DNA from: Astropecten irregularis
Taxonomy: Eukaryota > Echinodermata > Asteroidea > Paxillosida > Astropectinidae
Length of the DNA stretch: 64,000 nt
Direction: 5' to 3'
Assembly (NCBI GenBank): GCA_963971285.1
Contig: OZ020244.1
Location: 23,808,001-23,872,000 of the forward strand
The notes beneath the pieces were generated by a model. The model was not told the DNA's origin. It worked only from the letters and a program-made list of their open reading frames with translations, and did no database searches. How positions within the stretch are numbered: the stretch's first letter is position 1; every line of letters begins with the position of its first letter. The translations under genes were made by a program, and so were the position numbers. Shown one piece after another: positions 39,701 through 47,560 of the stretch.

Positions 39701-42700
39701 TTCACTTCACTTCAATCAACATGTCCCAAATTATGTTTTATTTATTAAAATAAACAACACTACATGGACCTTTTCAGTTTCACAGAGGGAGTTTGCAGTA
39801 CTTAGTATATGAAATATGTATGATAAATGTATTGCACGACAGTTTGCGCTCAAATTTTGTGCACAAGATCCTCAGGTAGGCTGTCCCAGAAAGGGTCTTG
39901 TTACCAACAAAAGTAACAAAACAGCCAGTTCTGTCAAATGTACACAACTTTGTATTTCATGTTGATCAATGCATACTTTTCCATGCAAGGACTTGCAACA
40001 CCCACTTACACAGTCCCAGTATAGAGAGAATACACACATCATACACGCACCCACGCATAGAATAACATTCAGACCAAGCTGTACAGTTTATTTGGATATC
40101 AAAGGTCATGATCACACTAAAAATTGACAACAGATATTATGAAAGGCATTCATATATAATCCCAGACATTTATAGCACCCTAAGATTTATATCAAGCAAA
40201 GAAGTGTAATAAACACATGGTATTGGCTACATTGTCCATGTATGACATGTCCTTCCATATGGTGGGGTTCCAACAAGGGAGGGCATGAATTATACTGTAC
40301 CTTCAGGGTCGGAAACTTAGCCCGGCATACAGAAGGGTTTTTCACACTATCCAAAATCTCAGCCCTGGTTGGAACCGGATCGAAACCCGAGATGTGTTTC
40401 AACCCTAGTTTCACATACGAAAAGTTTCAATCAGAGCCAACCCAGGTTTAAAAAAAGATGGCGGAACTGGATCAAAATCAACCCTTGTAGGGGCCAGTTT
40501 TGAAAATCTCACCAAAAACATAGTGTGGATGTTGCATCTCTCCCATCCGGTTCAAAAACTTGCCAGGCTGAACTAGGGTGGATCAGGGTTGGTTTCAACA
40601 CGGATCAAAGAGGTGATAGTGTGAAAAGGACTAATGTCTAGCAAAAATTATACAGTTACACTCAGGACTAGCTTATATGTAAAAGTCTCACATCCCTGCC
40701 AGTGGCTAGACTACTGTACCTTCCTTAGTTGCCTCATGGGTTAGTATACAAAAGAAATTGTAACCATCCGGTGAAGTTTGGAATGGATCAACATGCTTTT
40801 GTGCATTGAATAAATTTTATTAAAGTTAATCATCAAATAACCACAAGGGAAACTTTTAAATATTAAGTTGTTGAATAACATAGACCTGTACTTATTGACA
40901 CCTGGTAAATTGACCTAAGTTAAAGTGTACTGGGTTATGGCATTCATTTTAAGAGTATTTATTGGGCCAGCAAATCTTGCTGGTGATAAAAGCATGGATT
41001 TACCACTCGACAGTCAGGTCAAGTTTGCTTTTAGTCACTGAACAGCTGTATGCCAGGAAATTGCCAGTGAATGGAATATAATACAGGCATGTATGTTGTA
41101 CATGTAGGCCCATTGCATTCCTTTCTGCATAGTATACTAAGCACTTAGAGCAAGTGTTTATGACCACCTGTTACACTATTATTTAATAAACTGTAATAAG
41201 TTGTGGAATCCTGCTTGGGGATAACTTATCCCACTAGATTTGGGCATGACTTTTGATGGAATCCTTGTTTTATATGTACATGTACGGTAACCCTGCGAGT
41301 CTATTGTCCATTATTTATGATTCATCACTAGTTAACACATTGTCAATAGCGCTGCGCACTTGCGCTAAAAATAGCACCGAACCTCAGACAAACATTGCAA
41401 CGTGGCCATGCAAACGTGTGGTGAGTGGAAGTATGTGTGTGCGTCGCGCGTGGTGTGACGTCATTAGTGCGGAACGCTATTCTAGTGCAAGGATTAATTT
41501 CTTTGTTCATGTTGTTATGTATAGTGTGCACATTACAAATAGATTGATTCATACAAATGATAACCTTTAGGCCTAAATTTAAGATTAAAGATGGTTAATA
41601 AAGATACATGTAACTTCATTCCCATGCACACACAAGTAGATTTCTTAATTCTATTTTCAGCAGTGGAAGATTTCTCAGGTAACCGAGTCGAGGGTAACAC
41701 TGAACTCAAATGATGCTTTTTTTTACTTCTCTCTGATTGTTTGGTGACTGTCACCATTCACCAATTATTTCAGCAAGAGTCTTGCTACAGTACAACGGTG
41801 AAGTTCCAAGAACACAACTCAATCCTTTATTCAGCATTTTGGGGTTTTTTTAACTGAAATTTATGTATACATCTTGTTTGGATATTTGTTCCCTATAATT
41901 ATAAATAGCAAATGTATTAATTGATTAGCAAAAATTGTAAATAACTTTGATTGAGGCAGTTCATTTCCCAGAGAAACTTACCGTATCCCTGCGACCCTCT
42001 GGTACAAGCCGTCCGATCACTCGCTCTGTTGAAGGCTAGAGAAAGAAAAACAAAAAATAAGAAGTTGAAATGAAATAAATTACTAAAATTGTTGTTGATT
42101 TTGTTGCTTACTGTTGTTGTTTAAATTCAAACAAAATTGCAAATCTTTCTAGTCCAGTTGTTCTCCTTGCTGTAGGTACATGTACCTTGTATCACAGGTA
42201 CTGGTAATCAGTGTTGGTCTGTTGGAGACTCGTACTCGTACCCGAACTTGAGTACAACTCGAGTACCAATAAGTACTTGACCCATACTCAGTCACAAGTA
42301 CTCAAATTTTGGTACTCGACTACAACACTGGTAAATATACTAGAGGCATTATAAGTAAAGTCAAATTTCAGGGAGGGGGATTTGTAAAGGGGTGCTCCAA
42401 GGGGAGTGCACAAGAGAAAGGCCTATAGCCCTTTTCACACTGCAGAGCCAATCCCCGGGAAATAAATCCCCGGGAAATTCCTGGGAAAGGTTTACCCCAC
42501 CAACACCCCAGCAACCATTCACACTAGACCCATGGAAACTCCCGGGGACACTATTTCACTAGTTGCTCCTGCTCGGGAGTAGGTTTAAAGCCGAAATCCT
42601 CAGAGATACGTTTTACAGGGGAAAAGCAACTAGTGGAATAGTGTCCCCGGGAGTTTCCATGGGCCTAGTGTGAATGGTTGCTGGGGTGTTGGTGGGGTAA

Positions 42701-44577
42701 AAATTCCCCTGGAATTAAAAGGGATTTATTTCCCGGGGATTTGCTCAGCAGTGTGAAAAGGGCTTTTAATGTCAGCCAGGGGTTGAGGTTTCGGGGGTAT
42801 TTTTTTTTTGGGGGGGTGGGGGCGATTTTTATTTAACATTCACTGAAAAGAAAACCAAAATGCATTCAAGAGAACAAAAAATAAAACAATTTGTTCTGGG
42901 CAACCTTTCCAATGTTCAACAACATCATGTATACATGTAATTGATTTAAACAAATTGTAAGGCTGGCATTTTTCTCTTGGGGAAAAATCATGATCTGACA
43001 TGAATAATGTTAAGTATTTAATAAGTTAGTTGGGTACAACCCTTGGTGTGTCATTTTTTACCCATGGGTCCATGCAAAATGGGTCAACTCGTACTTTAAC
43101 GTACCCCAAATAAATATGTATGACATATACTCGTACCTAGGTCACCTCGTACCCAAGTCAAGTCGTACCCTGGGTACGAGATGACTTGGGCATTTGACCT
43201 GGGTACTACGAGATGACCTGGATACGAGTTGAAGTGGGTAGGCGATGACTTGGGTACAAGCTGACCTGGGTACGAGATGACCCAAAATCGGTCAACGACC
43301 CTACAGGGCTCGAAATATCCACTAGACCGAGGACCGACTCTAGTGATTTCAGTGTCGGTCTAGTAAAAGTTTGTATTTCACTAGTCCGGCTGTCTAGTAA
43401 ATTATGTTGTTTTCCTTGCACAATTAAAATACTTCCTAAATTGATGATTTTTGACACAGTATTGCATACAATTACAGTTTTCCTATGTACAAGAATGTCA
43501 CAGGTCTAGTGAAAAAAATGCAGGTCTAGTAAAATGCTTCAATTACTAGACCTGCTGTCCAGAGCTTTTTTCATGAAATTCGAGCCCTGCCCTATGAAAG
43601 ACTAATCGCAATCATCGCAACTACATTTCAACTTTTCAAGCAAAGAAATGTACAATAACAGAGGAGGCGCACAGAAAGAGCGAATACCACAGGCATACAT
43701 GTAACACACTTGACCTCTTAAATGATGGTCAGTTCTTACACAGTTACAGATTCAAAATCTGAAAATAATATGAATTAAGAAAAATAAATCAATTTTCATT
43801 TCACAATTTGTACATGACATTGACAACCGGTACCCATACTTTCAGTACTGCAACAATTCTTTTTTCATTGACTGATCGTCTACAGAATTCTTCATGAAAA
43901 CGATAAATATCACTGTTAAAAAAAAAACACAAAGCAAGGGTGCTAGTATAGCACTCCATACCTACCTAGGCCTATTACAAATTTTAGTTCAATATTTAGA
44001 ATTCCAAAAATTACTCTCCAAGCAACCCTTCTTCTGTCTGTAGATTGTAGAATTGCTTAATTATGAAAATGAATTATCGTACGTTTTTACTCAGAAAAAG
44101 AGTTCCAATCTTTGAATCTTACCCACTTTAGCAGCGAATCGGCAGTTTCTTCGTATCACTGCCCCCCATAATTTCCCTATGTGCTATGATGACAGAAAAA
44201 GTATGAACTCCAAAGCCCTGCCAACTTCCCAAACACTTGGCATGTTAACATCATAATGGATAATCAAAACAAACAGTAGGCCAACATTATGACATGTGAC
44301 TTTAACTAACTGTCATTACATTGTCATTGTTTGATAGTAAAGTGTCATTCTCTTAGTGTTAGTCTTATTCTTACTTGTATTTTTAAACCAATTCCCAACC
44401 TACCTTCAAATAAAAAGATGGCACATAACCGTATGTGTTGTCCACAATCTTCTTGGCTGCCCACCATTTATCAGTCGTTTTGCTGGTGATGTAGAATTTC
44501 TCGCCTTTGGTAAAACTCAGGACGTCGTCTCGTTCTTTCACGTAGTCATACTTGGCTTCGTAGACTTCCATGGCCAT
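12861..44577 (-). CDS. SH3 and FAM107 (DRR1-like) domain protein, ten coding exons, 434 residues
   Basis: I assembled ten exons with GT-AG borders; the phases agree at all nine junctions and the total of 1305 bases is 434 codons plus stop. Residues 1-58 form an SH3 domain: AKYDYV at 8-13, tandem Trp 38-39, GYVPSFY at 50-56. Residues 98-131 are acidic then basic (SSDEEDEPRK). Residues 132-222 are proline-rich, with RTKPPPPP at 144-151. Residues 230-255 are Lys/Asn-rich, then acidic. Residues 315-430 match the FAM107 family: FLIKPKPLSNPVKDS, HKQLHREL, a charged coiled coil rich in Glu/Lys, and KPEFMKVR near the end. Vertebrate FAM107A/B are small actin-associated, stress-responsive proteins, so an actin adaptor role with SH3 ligands is a reasonable inference. 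Partners are unknown. An in-frame TAA lies twelve codons upstream of the start ATG, so the N-terminus is firm unless a 5' exon is spliced in. Alternative exons cannot be excluded. Confidence 0.85.
13256..13471. mobile_element. MITE with GGCCCATGTCGCACAAGG-type ends
   Basis: Left end GGCCCATGTCGCACAAGG followed by ACAGGCAACC. The right end, read in reverse complement, is GGCCCCTGGTCACACAAGG followed by ACAGGCAACTT. About 215 bp, touching the next MITE. Confidence 0.5.
13464..13692. mobile_element. MITE, family C, second copy
   Basis: Ends GGGGCCAATTTCATAGAGCA and GCTCTATGAGATTGGCCCA; about 229 bp. Oppositely oriented inside to its neighbour at 13710, with which it shares GGAAGACTTTTCATGCTTAA or its complement. 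Confidence 0.7.
13710..13954. mobile_element. MITE, family C, third copy
   Basis: Ends GTCAATTTCATAGAGCTGCT and AGCAGCTCTATGAGATTAGC; about 245 bp. Only 17 bp separate it from the previous copy. Confidence 0.7.
14032..14191 (-). CDS. SH3-FAM107 gene, coding exon 9 (FAM107 coiled coil)
   Basis: 160 bases coding YRSGGPLPQKSELSKVNRD and a highly charged helix (RRIEEKKKEYENDKK, MELKLLERQEKERM). Acceptor CCCATCAG, donor ATG|GTAAGG, phase 0. Confidence 0.9.
14192..15724. other. Intron 8 of the SH3-FAM107 gene
   Basis: About 1.5 kb. It contains the GC-rich element at 15166-15663. No other structure or exon is recognised. Confidence 0.6.
15166..15663. mobile_element. GC-rich inverted-repeat element, about 500 bp
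   Basis: Starts GTGTCCCAATTCACTGGTTG with GCGGCCG and CGGCCGTGG just inside. Ends with CCACGGCCGCAGCCAGTG followed by AATTGGGACAC, the reverse complement with few changes. A second internal pair with AATTGGGAYGCG lies near 15243 and 15590. A related shorter form is at about 56205-56320. Confidence 0.65.
15725..15890 (-). CDS. SH3-FAM107 gene, coding exon 8 (start of FAM107 domain)
   Basis: 166 bases. A serine-rich lead (NSSGRYSSLSSEDSG) precedes FLIKPKPLSNPVKDSKEHKQ and LHRELRL, the signature opening of FAM107 proteins. Acceptor CCATTGCAG, donor CTAAG|GTGAGT. Confidence 0.9.
15891..19464. other. Intron 7 of the SH3-FAM107 gene
   Basis: About 3.6 kb with a family A MITE at 17445-17810 and a patch of GTCTGAACGGTCTA-like words (18755-18980) that may be a diverged element. 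A 171-codon minus-strand open frame at 18177-18692 has no recognisable domain or splice support. Confidence 0.6.
17445..17810 (+). mobile_element. TTAA-flanked MITE, family A
   Basis: TTAA followed by AGGTAGTATCATACTTTGG; the mirror AAGTATAATACTACCT precedes TTAA. The body carries the family words ATTCATGGGC, AGATACAGT, GTGCCCACTTTTTGAG and TTTCTGGATAAATACACCAT. Complete, about 366 bp. Confidence 0.85.
19465..19557 (-). CDS. SH3-FAM107 gene, coding exon 7
   Basis: 93 bases coding SPPPMASPPPPDYDM, then EDDAKDKNDMPFHHK. Acceptor CAACTTCAG, donor AAGC|GTAAGT. Proline-rich and acidic, phase-symmetric. Confidence 0.8.
19836..19906. mobile_element. Partial MITE, family D (GATCGTAACTCAAGTTACGA)
   Basis: Shares GGTCAATTTCACGAAGCCCT, GATCGTAACTCAAGTT and GAAGGATAACCCATCGTA with longer copies at 34987 and 54126. 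Only the left half is present. Confidence 0.5.
22240..22438. mobile_element. Diverged inverted-repeat element with GGCTCAGGCTC ends
   Basis: The left end has GAGGCTCAGGCTCAGGCTCT and the right end GGAGCCTGAGCCTCCATTT. CATATGCTGAAAATA and CTCTATTTCGATACCTGTTA match the inside of the element at 36705-36941. Confidence 0.5.
22829..22927 (-). CDS. SH3-FAM107 gene, coding exon 6 (Lys/Asn then acidic)
   Basis: 99 bases coding IFPSKGSKNNNKKK, then VEEDEDDSDDDLPEYLKM. A strong pyrimidine tract precedes the acceptor TCTAACAG. Donor ATGT|GTAAGT. Phase-symmetric. Confidence 0.8.
22928..23597. other. Intron 5 of the SH3-FAM107 gene
   Basis: 670 bp. The (CGAA)n-like patch near 22998-23010 is short. Nothing else is recognised. 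Confidence 0.5.
23598..23870 (-). CDS. SH3-FAM107 gene, coding exon 5 (proline-rich)
   Basis: 273 bases coding residues 132-222, symmetric phase 1. Contains RTKPPPPP and a Ser/Thr-Pro-rich run (PTSPTLPTPPMSPNQIPPY) with several PxxP motifs and possible SP/TP phosphosites. Being phase-symmetric, it can be skipped in frame. Acceptor AACCTAG, donor CACA|GTAAGT. Confidence 0.8.
24851..24972 (+). repeat. Dispersed repeat, copy without insertion
   Basis: ACCTTCCTTGTACAC, AAAACGGGTACCACAC and TTTTGAATCCAAGCCTCGG recur in the same order at 55576-55855. There they are split by an inverted-repeat element that is missing here. Confidence 0.65.
25495..25853 (+). mobile_element. TTAA-flanked MITE, family A
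   Basis: TTAA-AGGTAGTATCATACTTTG at the left and GAAAGTATGATACTACCT-TTAA at the right, about 359 bp. Complete copy. Confidence 0.85.
26907..27060. mobile_element. Palindromic MITE, about 154 bp
   Basis: GGGGACCGATTTCACTAACG faces TATTAGTGAAATCGGCCCC. The arms also pair CTTTGCGATCAT with ATGATCGCAAAG and GCCCAAATCCATCG with CGATGGATTTGGGC. Nearly the whole element is one imperfect hairpin. Confidence 0.75.
27161..27262 (-). CDS. SH3-FAM107 gene, coding exon 4 (acidic-basic segment)
   Basis: 102 bases coding residues 98-131 (HVIGQAIGVELHSSDEEDE, then PRKLHVHVPPKKIQ). Acceptor CCTCACAG, donor CAGA|GTAAGT. The SSDEEDEPRK part resembles a linear segment of muniscin proteins (FCHO/SGIP1), as recalled and not verified. 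Confidence 0.75.
28390..28790 (+). repeat. G-rich degenerate tandem tract
   Basis: Runs of GGGT, GGGA and TGGGG recur for about 400 bp on the plus strand, which is the template strand of the host gene. G-quadruplex formation is possible. The open frames inside are low-complexity artefacts. Confidence 0.6.
29412..29690 (+). mobile_element. tRNA-derived SINE
   Basis: A Pol III-like head has an A-box-like TGGTCTGGTGGG and a perfect B box GGGTTCGAATCC near 29488-29500. It is followed by a conserved-looking body (TGTCCTTGGGCAAGATGCTT, CTCCTCTTCACCCAGGTGTA, AATGGGTACC). Many animal SINEs carry a similar CCTTGGGCAAG body. No intact tRNA fold is seen. Confidence 0.7.
30516..30879 (+). mobile_element. 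TTAA-flanked MITE, family A
   Basis: TTAA-AGGTAGTATCATACTTTGG at the left, CCAAAGTATGATACTACCT-TTAA at the right, about 364 bp. One of the best-preserved copies; the terminal inverted repeat is perfect over at least 19 bp. Confidence 0.88.
34757..34820 (-). CDS. SH3-FAM107 gene, coding exon 3
   Basis: 64 bases coding EEHKIHLRALAEIHKKVKPLP plus one base. Acceptor TTTTGCTGCAG, donor CCTG|GTAAGA. The segment is predicted helical and charged. Confidence 0.75.
34987..35138. mobile_element. MITE, family D, full copy
   Basis: GGGTCGATTTCACAAAGCCC and GAGTTTGGTGAAATCATA bound about 150 bp with an internal CGATCGATCGTAACTC. The ends are only loosely inverted. Confidence 0.6.
36705..36941. mobile_element. 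Inverted-repeat element with (GGCTCC)n inside its end
   Basis: Left end GGGCCCTTTTCCAAACCTC, then seven perfect GGCTCC units (36724-36765). The right end has only two GGAGCC-type units, then GAGGTTTGAAAAAGGGCCC. The microsatellite has therefore expanded in one terminal repeat only. Confidence 0.75.
38172..38490 (+). mobile_element. MITE-like element, copy 1 (CACACTAT end)
   Basis: Begins AGTTTTTCACACTATATCCG and shares with 40336-40630 GAACCGGATC, AGCCAACCC, CCAAAAACRTAGTGTG, TCCGGTT and GGTTGGTTTCAACAC in the same order. The right terminus is weaker here. Confidence 0.65.
40336..40630 (+). mobile_element. MITE-like element, copy 2 (CACACTATC ends)
   Basis: Ends GTTTTTCACACTATCC and GGTGATAGTGTGAAAAGG are inverted repeats. 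The body is colinear with the copy at 38172. Direct orientation, about 1.9 kb apart. Confidence 0.7.
41345..41481. mobile_element. MITE with AATAGCGCT ends, copy 1
   Basis: AATAGCGCTGCGCACT at the left and AGTGCGGAACGCTATT at the right. The inside has CAGACAAACATTG and GTGTGACGTCAT, as in the copy at 55610-55769. Confidence 0.65.
41982..42035 (-). CDS. SH3-FAM107 gene, coding exon 2
   Basis: 54 bases, 18 residues (PSTERVIGRLVPEGRRDT), between acceptor TTTCTCTAG and donor ACG|GTAAGT, phase 0 on both sides. It is a basic linker directly after the SH3 domain and could be skipped without a frame change. Confidence 0.7.
42226..42325. repeat. ACTCGTAC/GAGTAC-rich patch
   Basis: ACTCGTACTCGTACCC is followed by GAGTACAACTCGAGTACC and several more TACTC or GAGTA words within 100 bp. 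Degenerate, partly palindromic. Confidence 0.45.
42427..42764. mobile_element. Long palindromic MITE, about 338 bp
   Basis: AGCCCTTTTCACACTGC faces GCAGTGTGAAAAGGGCT. The arms continue inward with matches such as CCACCAACACCCCAGCAACC against GGTTGCTGGGGTGTTGGTGG, ATGGAAACTCCCGGGGACAC against GTGTCCCCGGGAGTTTCCAT, and ACTAGTTGCT against AGCAACTAGT. The unpaired centre is only about 70 bp. Confidence 0.88.
43080..43290. repeat. Tandem patch of GGGTACGAGATGAC-type units
   Basis: Units of about 20 bp with GACCTGGGTACGAGATGAC recur on one side of 43170. The other side carries the complementary form GTCAAGTCGTACCC. It is a short minisatellite with an inversion in the middle. Confidence 0.6.
43304..43589. 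mobile_element. MITE-like element with CAGGGCTCGAA ends
   Basis: CAGGGCTCGAAAT at the left and GAAATTCGAGCCCTG at the right, about 286 bp. The inside has five or more GGTCTAGTGA or CACTAGACC words. Confidence 0.6.
44404..44577 (-). CDS. SH3-FAM107 gene, coding exon 1 (SH3 domain)
   Basis: Codes residues 1-58. The start ATG is followed by a second in-frame ATG at codon 3. The donor is AAG|GTAGGT, phase 0. The sequence ACATTCTTCAG|C just before the start could be a splice acceptor, so the 5' UTR may be split. The whole SH3 fold is in this single exon. Confidence 0.85.
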
Positions 44578-44869
44578 GCTGAAGAATGTATCAATTCGAA
44601 TTTAGATGTCGGTAACCACTAACCAGAATCTCAGAATGTCATAGGCCTACATAGGCATACATGGGTGTCCTCGTGGAGCTTTCAAATGTAAGATTTTCCA
44701 CGCATTATAATCCCAAGTTTGTTTCACAGTAGTGGTTTAATACGATGGTATTTTGTAGACGTCCACGCCTATTTGGTGACAGACTGAGCCCTGGCACAGG
44801 TCAGCGAACCAACAATGCATTCCATGTACGATATCGATGTACACGATCAAACTGTGTTACATTACCATC

Positions 44870-45235
44870 ACCTGTTGCAAGCAAGTACCATTCACCGTAC
44901 GCGCTACGATCGAGCTAACCACAACACCGAAGCTGTTTCGTCTTTTTTCTCGCCGGGAAATCGCTGCATTCACGCATCAGACGAGGCTAAATGAACGGTC
45001 CACGTGCCAGGAGAAAACATGGAGTATTTGTCCGGTAGCAGGATCTGCATCAGCTGCTTAAAGGTTCGTGGATTTTGCGTTCGAAGGGCTGTAATTTGGG
45101 AGTTGGTTTCACCTTAGTGTAACTTTTCTGCAGTAAATGGGAATTACACTGCATGCACAAGACAGAGAAAGTTTATCGATCGGTGCGCGGTGGTTTTGTT
45201 GTTTACGGTCTTCAATCATAGCGCCACCTATTGGT
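44870..45235 (-). promoter_or_regulatory. Putative promoter or 5' UTR region of the SH3-FAM107 gene
   Basis: A patch with more CpG than its surroundings (TACGCGCTACGATCGAGC, TCTCGCCGGG) lies 300-650 bp upstream of the start ATG on the minus strand. It contains an E-box CACGTG at 45001. No TATA box is evident. The assignment rests only on position and composition. Confidence 0.3.
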
Positions 45236-45531
45236 ATTAATTCTTTGTTAAACAGGCTTCCAGTCCTTACATTATAATTAGCTTTCTTATGTAGCTTAGC
45301 AGAGCAGAGAGCGATTCCTTTTCATTTATGGAGCAAAGTTGTAGAATTATTTAATTAATTTCCGAATCTACTAGGGCCTATAGGCCTATACAGCAAGTAA
45401 TTTTCGTTCGTTTAGGCCAATGTGAGAAAACTGGCAAAATTTTGACTAAACCGTGTTATCACAATTGTGAAATGAATATTCATGAGGGCTGAGTTGTAGG
45501 TTTCGTAGAGTCAGCCAGCTGCGGCACTTGC

Positions 45532-45904
45532 AGGGCGCCCCTTTTTATTAATGTGGTTCTCATTTCCGACCGACCTATTATTTTGGGCTCCGATCGAAGG
45601 AAAAAAAATATTTTGCCGCCGACCCTGTCCAGAATGACATGATATAAATTCAAGAAAAAAATATAAAAATGTCCAGAATTTCTGGAGACAAATTTTGCCA
45701 ATAGGCCTATACATTCACAGAAATAATTTTAAAAAAATATTCAAACGAGATTACAGTGAATACAATGAACATTTCTCATCATTTTCTTTAGGTTATTGTG
45801 TATTCAGCCAGATTTTTTCTCACCAAACTTTTTTTTTCCGACCGACCGACCCTCCCTCAAGGTGAAAAAGAAATGACAACCAGAGTTCCACAGGGAGCGC
45901 CCTA
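45532..45904. mobile_element. Inverted-repeat element with AGGGCGC ends
   Basis: Left end AGGGCGCCCCTTTTTATT, right end in reverse complement TAGGGCGCTCCCTGTGG. Both are followed by TCTCATTTC- or TGTCATTTC-like text and CCGACCGACC tracts near 45569 and 45837. About 373 bp. Confidence 0.55.
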
Positions 45905-46601
45905 AACAAAAAATGATTATTACAATCAATAAAATGTTTAGTCTCGTCCAATTTTAGCAAAGCTAATTCTTTCGATAATGGGAGAAAAACGTAAAAGTGC
46001 ATAGGCCTATTATCCGTGCCACATGTTCAACCGTTATGACGTCGTGTATAGGTTGGAACGCTATGAGAATAGAACTTAATTCTTCCACTCACTATTTTTT
46101 TATTTTATAGATCAGCGCGGACATCCAGGTACTTTTATTCTCATTATAACTTGACAAAATGACAACCGATGAAAACTATATAATGTGTAGATGATGGCGC
46201 AAGCTATACGGACAAATCACGCACAAACCGCCCGTCGTCGAGAATTGTTTTCCAAATATTTTTGTCAAGAAGCAGAAATCGTGTTCTGCACGACTTTCAT
46301 TGTCGAGTCTTAGTTTTTCCTCAGAAAATAATACTTCTTTGAAGTACCGTATACTAAGATTAAACAATTCTGGCAGTTTTTTTTTTCTTAAAACCCGTAC
46401 AACTTATTAACTTAATGCATTGTTTTCATCGCTCCAAGGTCGGCGAGTTGGAATGACGTCACTCCGCGCTGATCTATATAGGCAGCCGAGGTCATGTCTT
46501 GTACATTGTACATGGTCACGTTCGTTTATGTATTTTTTTCAACAACTGTCTGTGGCCTCATGTGACCCCTGTGGCTCCAAATCAATACAGCAACACCGAA
46601 T

Positions 46602-47080
46602 TATCTCAATGAGCGGCGAATGCTTACGAACGTTGCGAATTTCGTCAATTTCTGACGAATGTTGGCGATTGGAGGGGAGCGGATGGCAATCTGTCTCGGC
46701 CCCCGAGCTAGGGTCTTTGCTCTCCTACCTTGTTTTCTCGGCATAACAATCTATTATGGCAAATTTCTCTCAATGGGTCGATTTTATATAGGAATGTATG
46801 GCTATGTGGTCGTTAGCATAATATTGGCGAATCAAAAAGAACTTCATTGACACCGTCTTACAACCATTTGCAAAGGTTTACGACTGTTTTGCAAACTGTA
46901 GCAAGTGTTTGCGGTTCGGAAAGAAAATAATTTTGAACATCATAGTTCAAAATTTCTTTGAAACAAGAAAAACAGTTTGCAACAATGAAAACTGTTTACG
47001 TACTTTCTTGCAACCTTTTCGGAACCCTGGCGAAATCTCAAATTCGCTACGTTCGCAAGCATTGTGCGCTCAGTGAGATA
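46602..47080. mobile_element. Inverted-repeat element, about 479 bp
   Basis: Left end TATCTCAATGAGCGGCGAAT then GCTTACGAACGTTGCGAATT. The right end in reverse complement is TATCTCACTGAGCGCACAAT then GCTTGCGAACGTAGCGAATT. The TA at both outer edges fits a TA target duplication. Confidence 0.72.
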
Positions 47081-47360
47081 CTAGCTTTAACCGCGGTGAA
47101 ATGAAAATCCCTTGAAAAAGTTAACTGATAATTATAAGCTCACTCAAAGTATGTCTGTCAAGCTACAGGACTCATGACAGAGGCTGTTCTGTGTGGAGGG
47201 GGTTTTCGTGTCTAACCGCCCCCCCCCAAAAAAAAAAAAATTTGAAAAATTGAAATTACATGCGGAAAAATACTGGATCTTGGTTCGCGCCAAATACTTG
47301 AAAGTATTTTGTGTAGGTTGTGTAGTGTTACAAGATGACGTCACGAATGGATGGTTTAGC

Positions 47361-47418
47361 CCCCCCCCCCCCCCCCAAAAAAAATATAGACCACCCCCCC
47401 CCCCCCCCCCCCCCCCCC
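47361..47418. repeat. Poly-C tracts
   Basis: Two C-runs (about 16 and 25 bases) flank AAAAAAAATATAGACCA. Another C-run with an A-run is at 47219-47240. Their length in any assembly is unreliable. Confidence 0.7.
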
Positions 47419-47428
47419 AACCTATATT

Positions 47429-47560
47429 CAGGGTATGATGAAGATGGTACTGGTTGAAAAATACCGTTAAAATATGTCCGCCTGAAAATGGTGTATTCAT
47501 CCAGAAACGAGTAAAACAAAGACCGAAAACAGTTTTGATCTCGAGCCCTAAGATCAAAAC
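47429..47560 (-). mobile_element. Partial MITE, family A
   Basis: CAGGGTATGATGAAGATGGT, ACCGTTAAAATATGTCCGCC and GGTGTATTCATCCAGAAACG match the reverse complement of the right half of family A. The ends are lost and it abuts a poly-C tract. Confidence 0.65.

Larger units (their letters stand above)
34821..41981. other. Intron 2 of the SH3-FAM107 gene
   Basis: About 7.2 kb. It holds a family D MITE (34987-35138), the (GGCTCC)n-ended element (36705-36941), two copies of an element with CACACTATC ends (38172-38490, 40336-40630) and an AATAGCGCT element (41345-41481). It is very rich in TACATGTAC words between 36.1 and 39.2 kb. No exon is recognised. Confidence 0.55.
42036..44403. other. Intron 1 of the SH3-FAM107 gene
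   Basis: About 2.4 kb: a TACTCG-rich patch (42226-42325), a long inverted repeat (42427-42764), a GTACCC/GGGTAC tandem patch (43080-43290) and a CAGGGCTCGAA-ended element (43304-43589). No exon is recognised. Confidence 0.6.

Noticed and set aside
43080..43290. CRISPR-like array
   Set aside because: Units are degenerate, contiguous and partly inverted, with no spacers, and the genome is animal.
47193..47557. Overlapping open frames with poly-Pro or poly-Gly
   Set aside because: Translations of poly-C/poly-G tracts and of a partial MITE.
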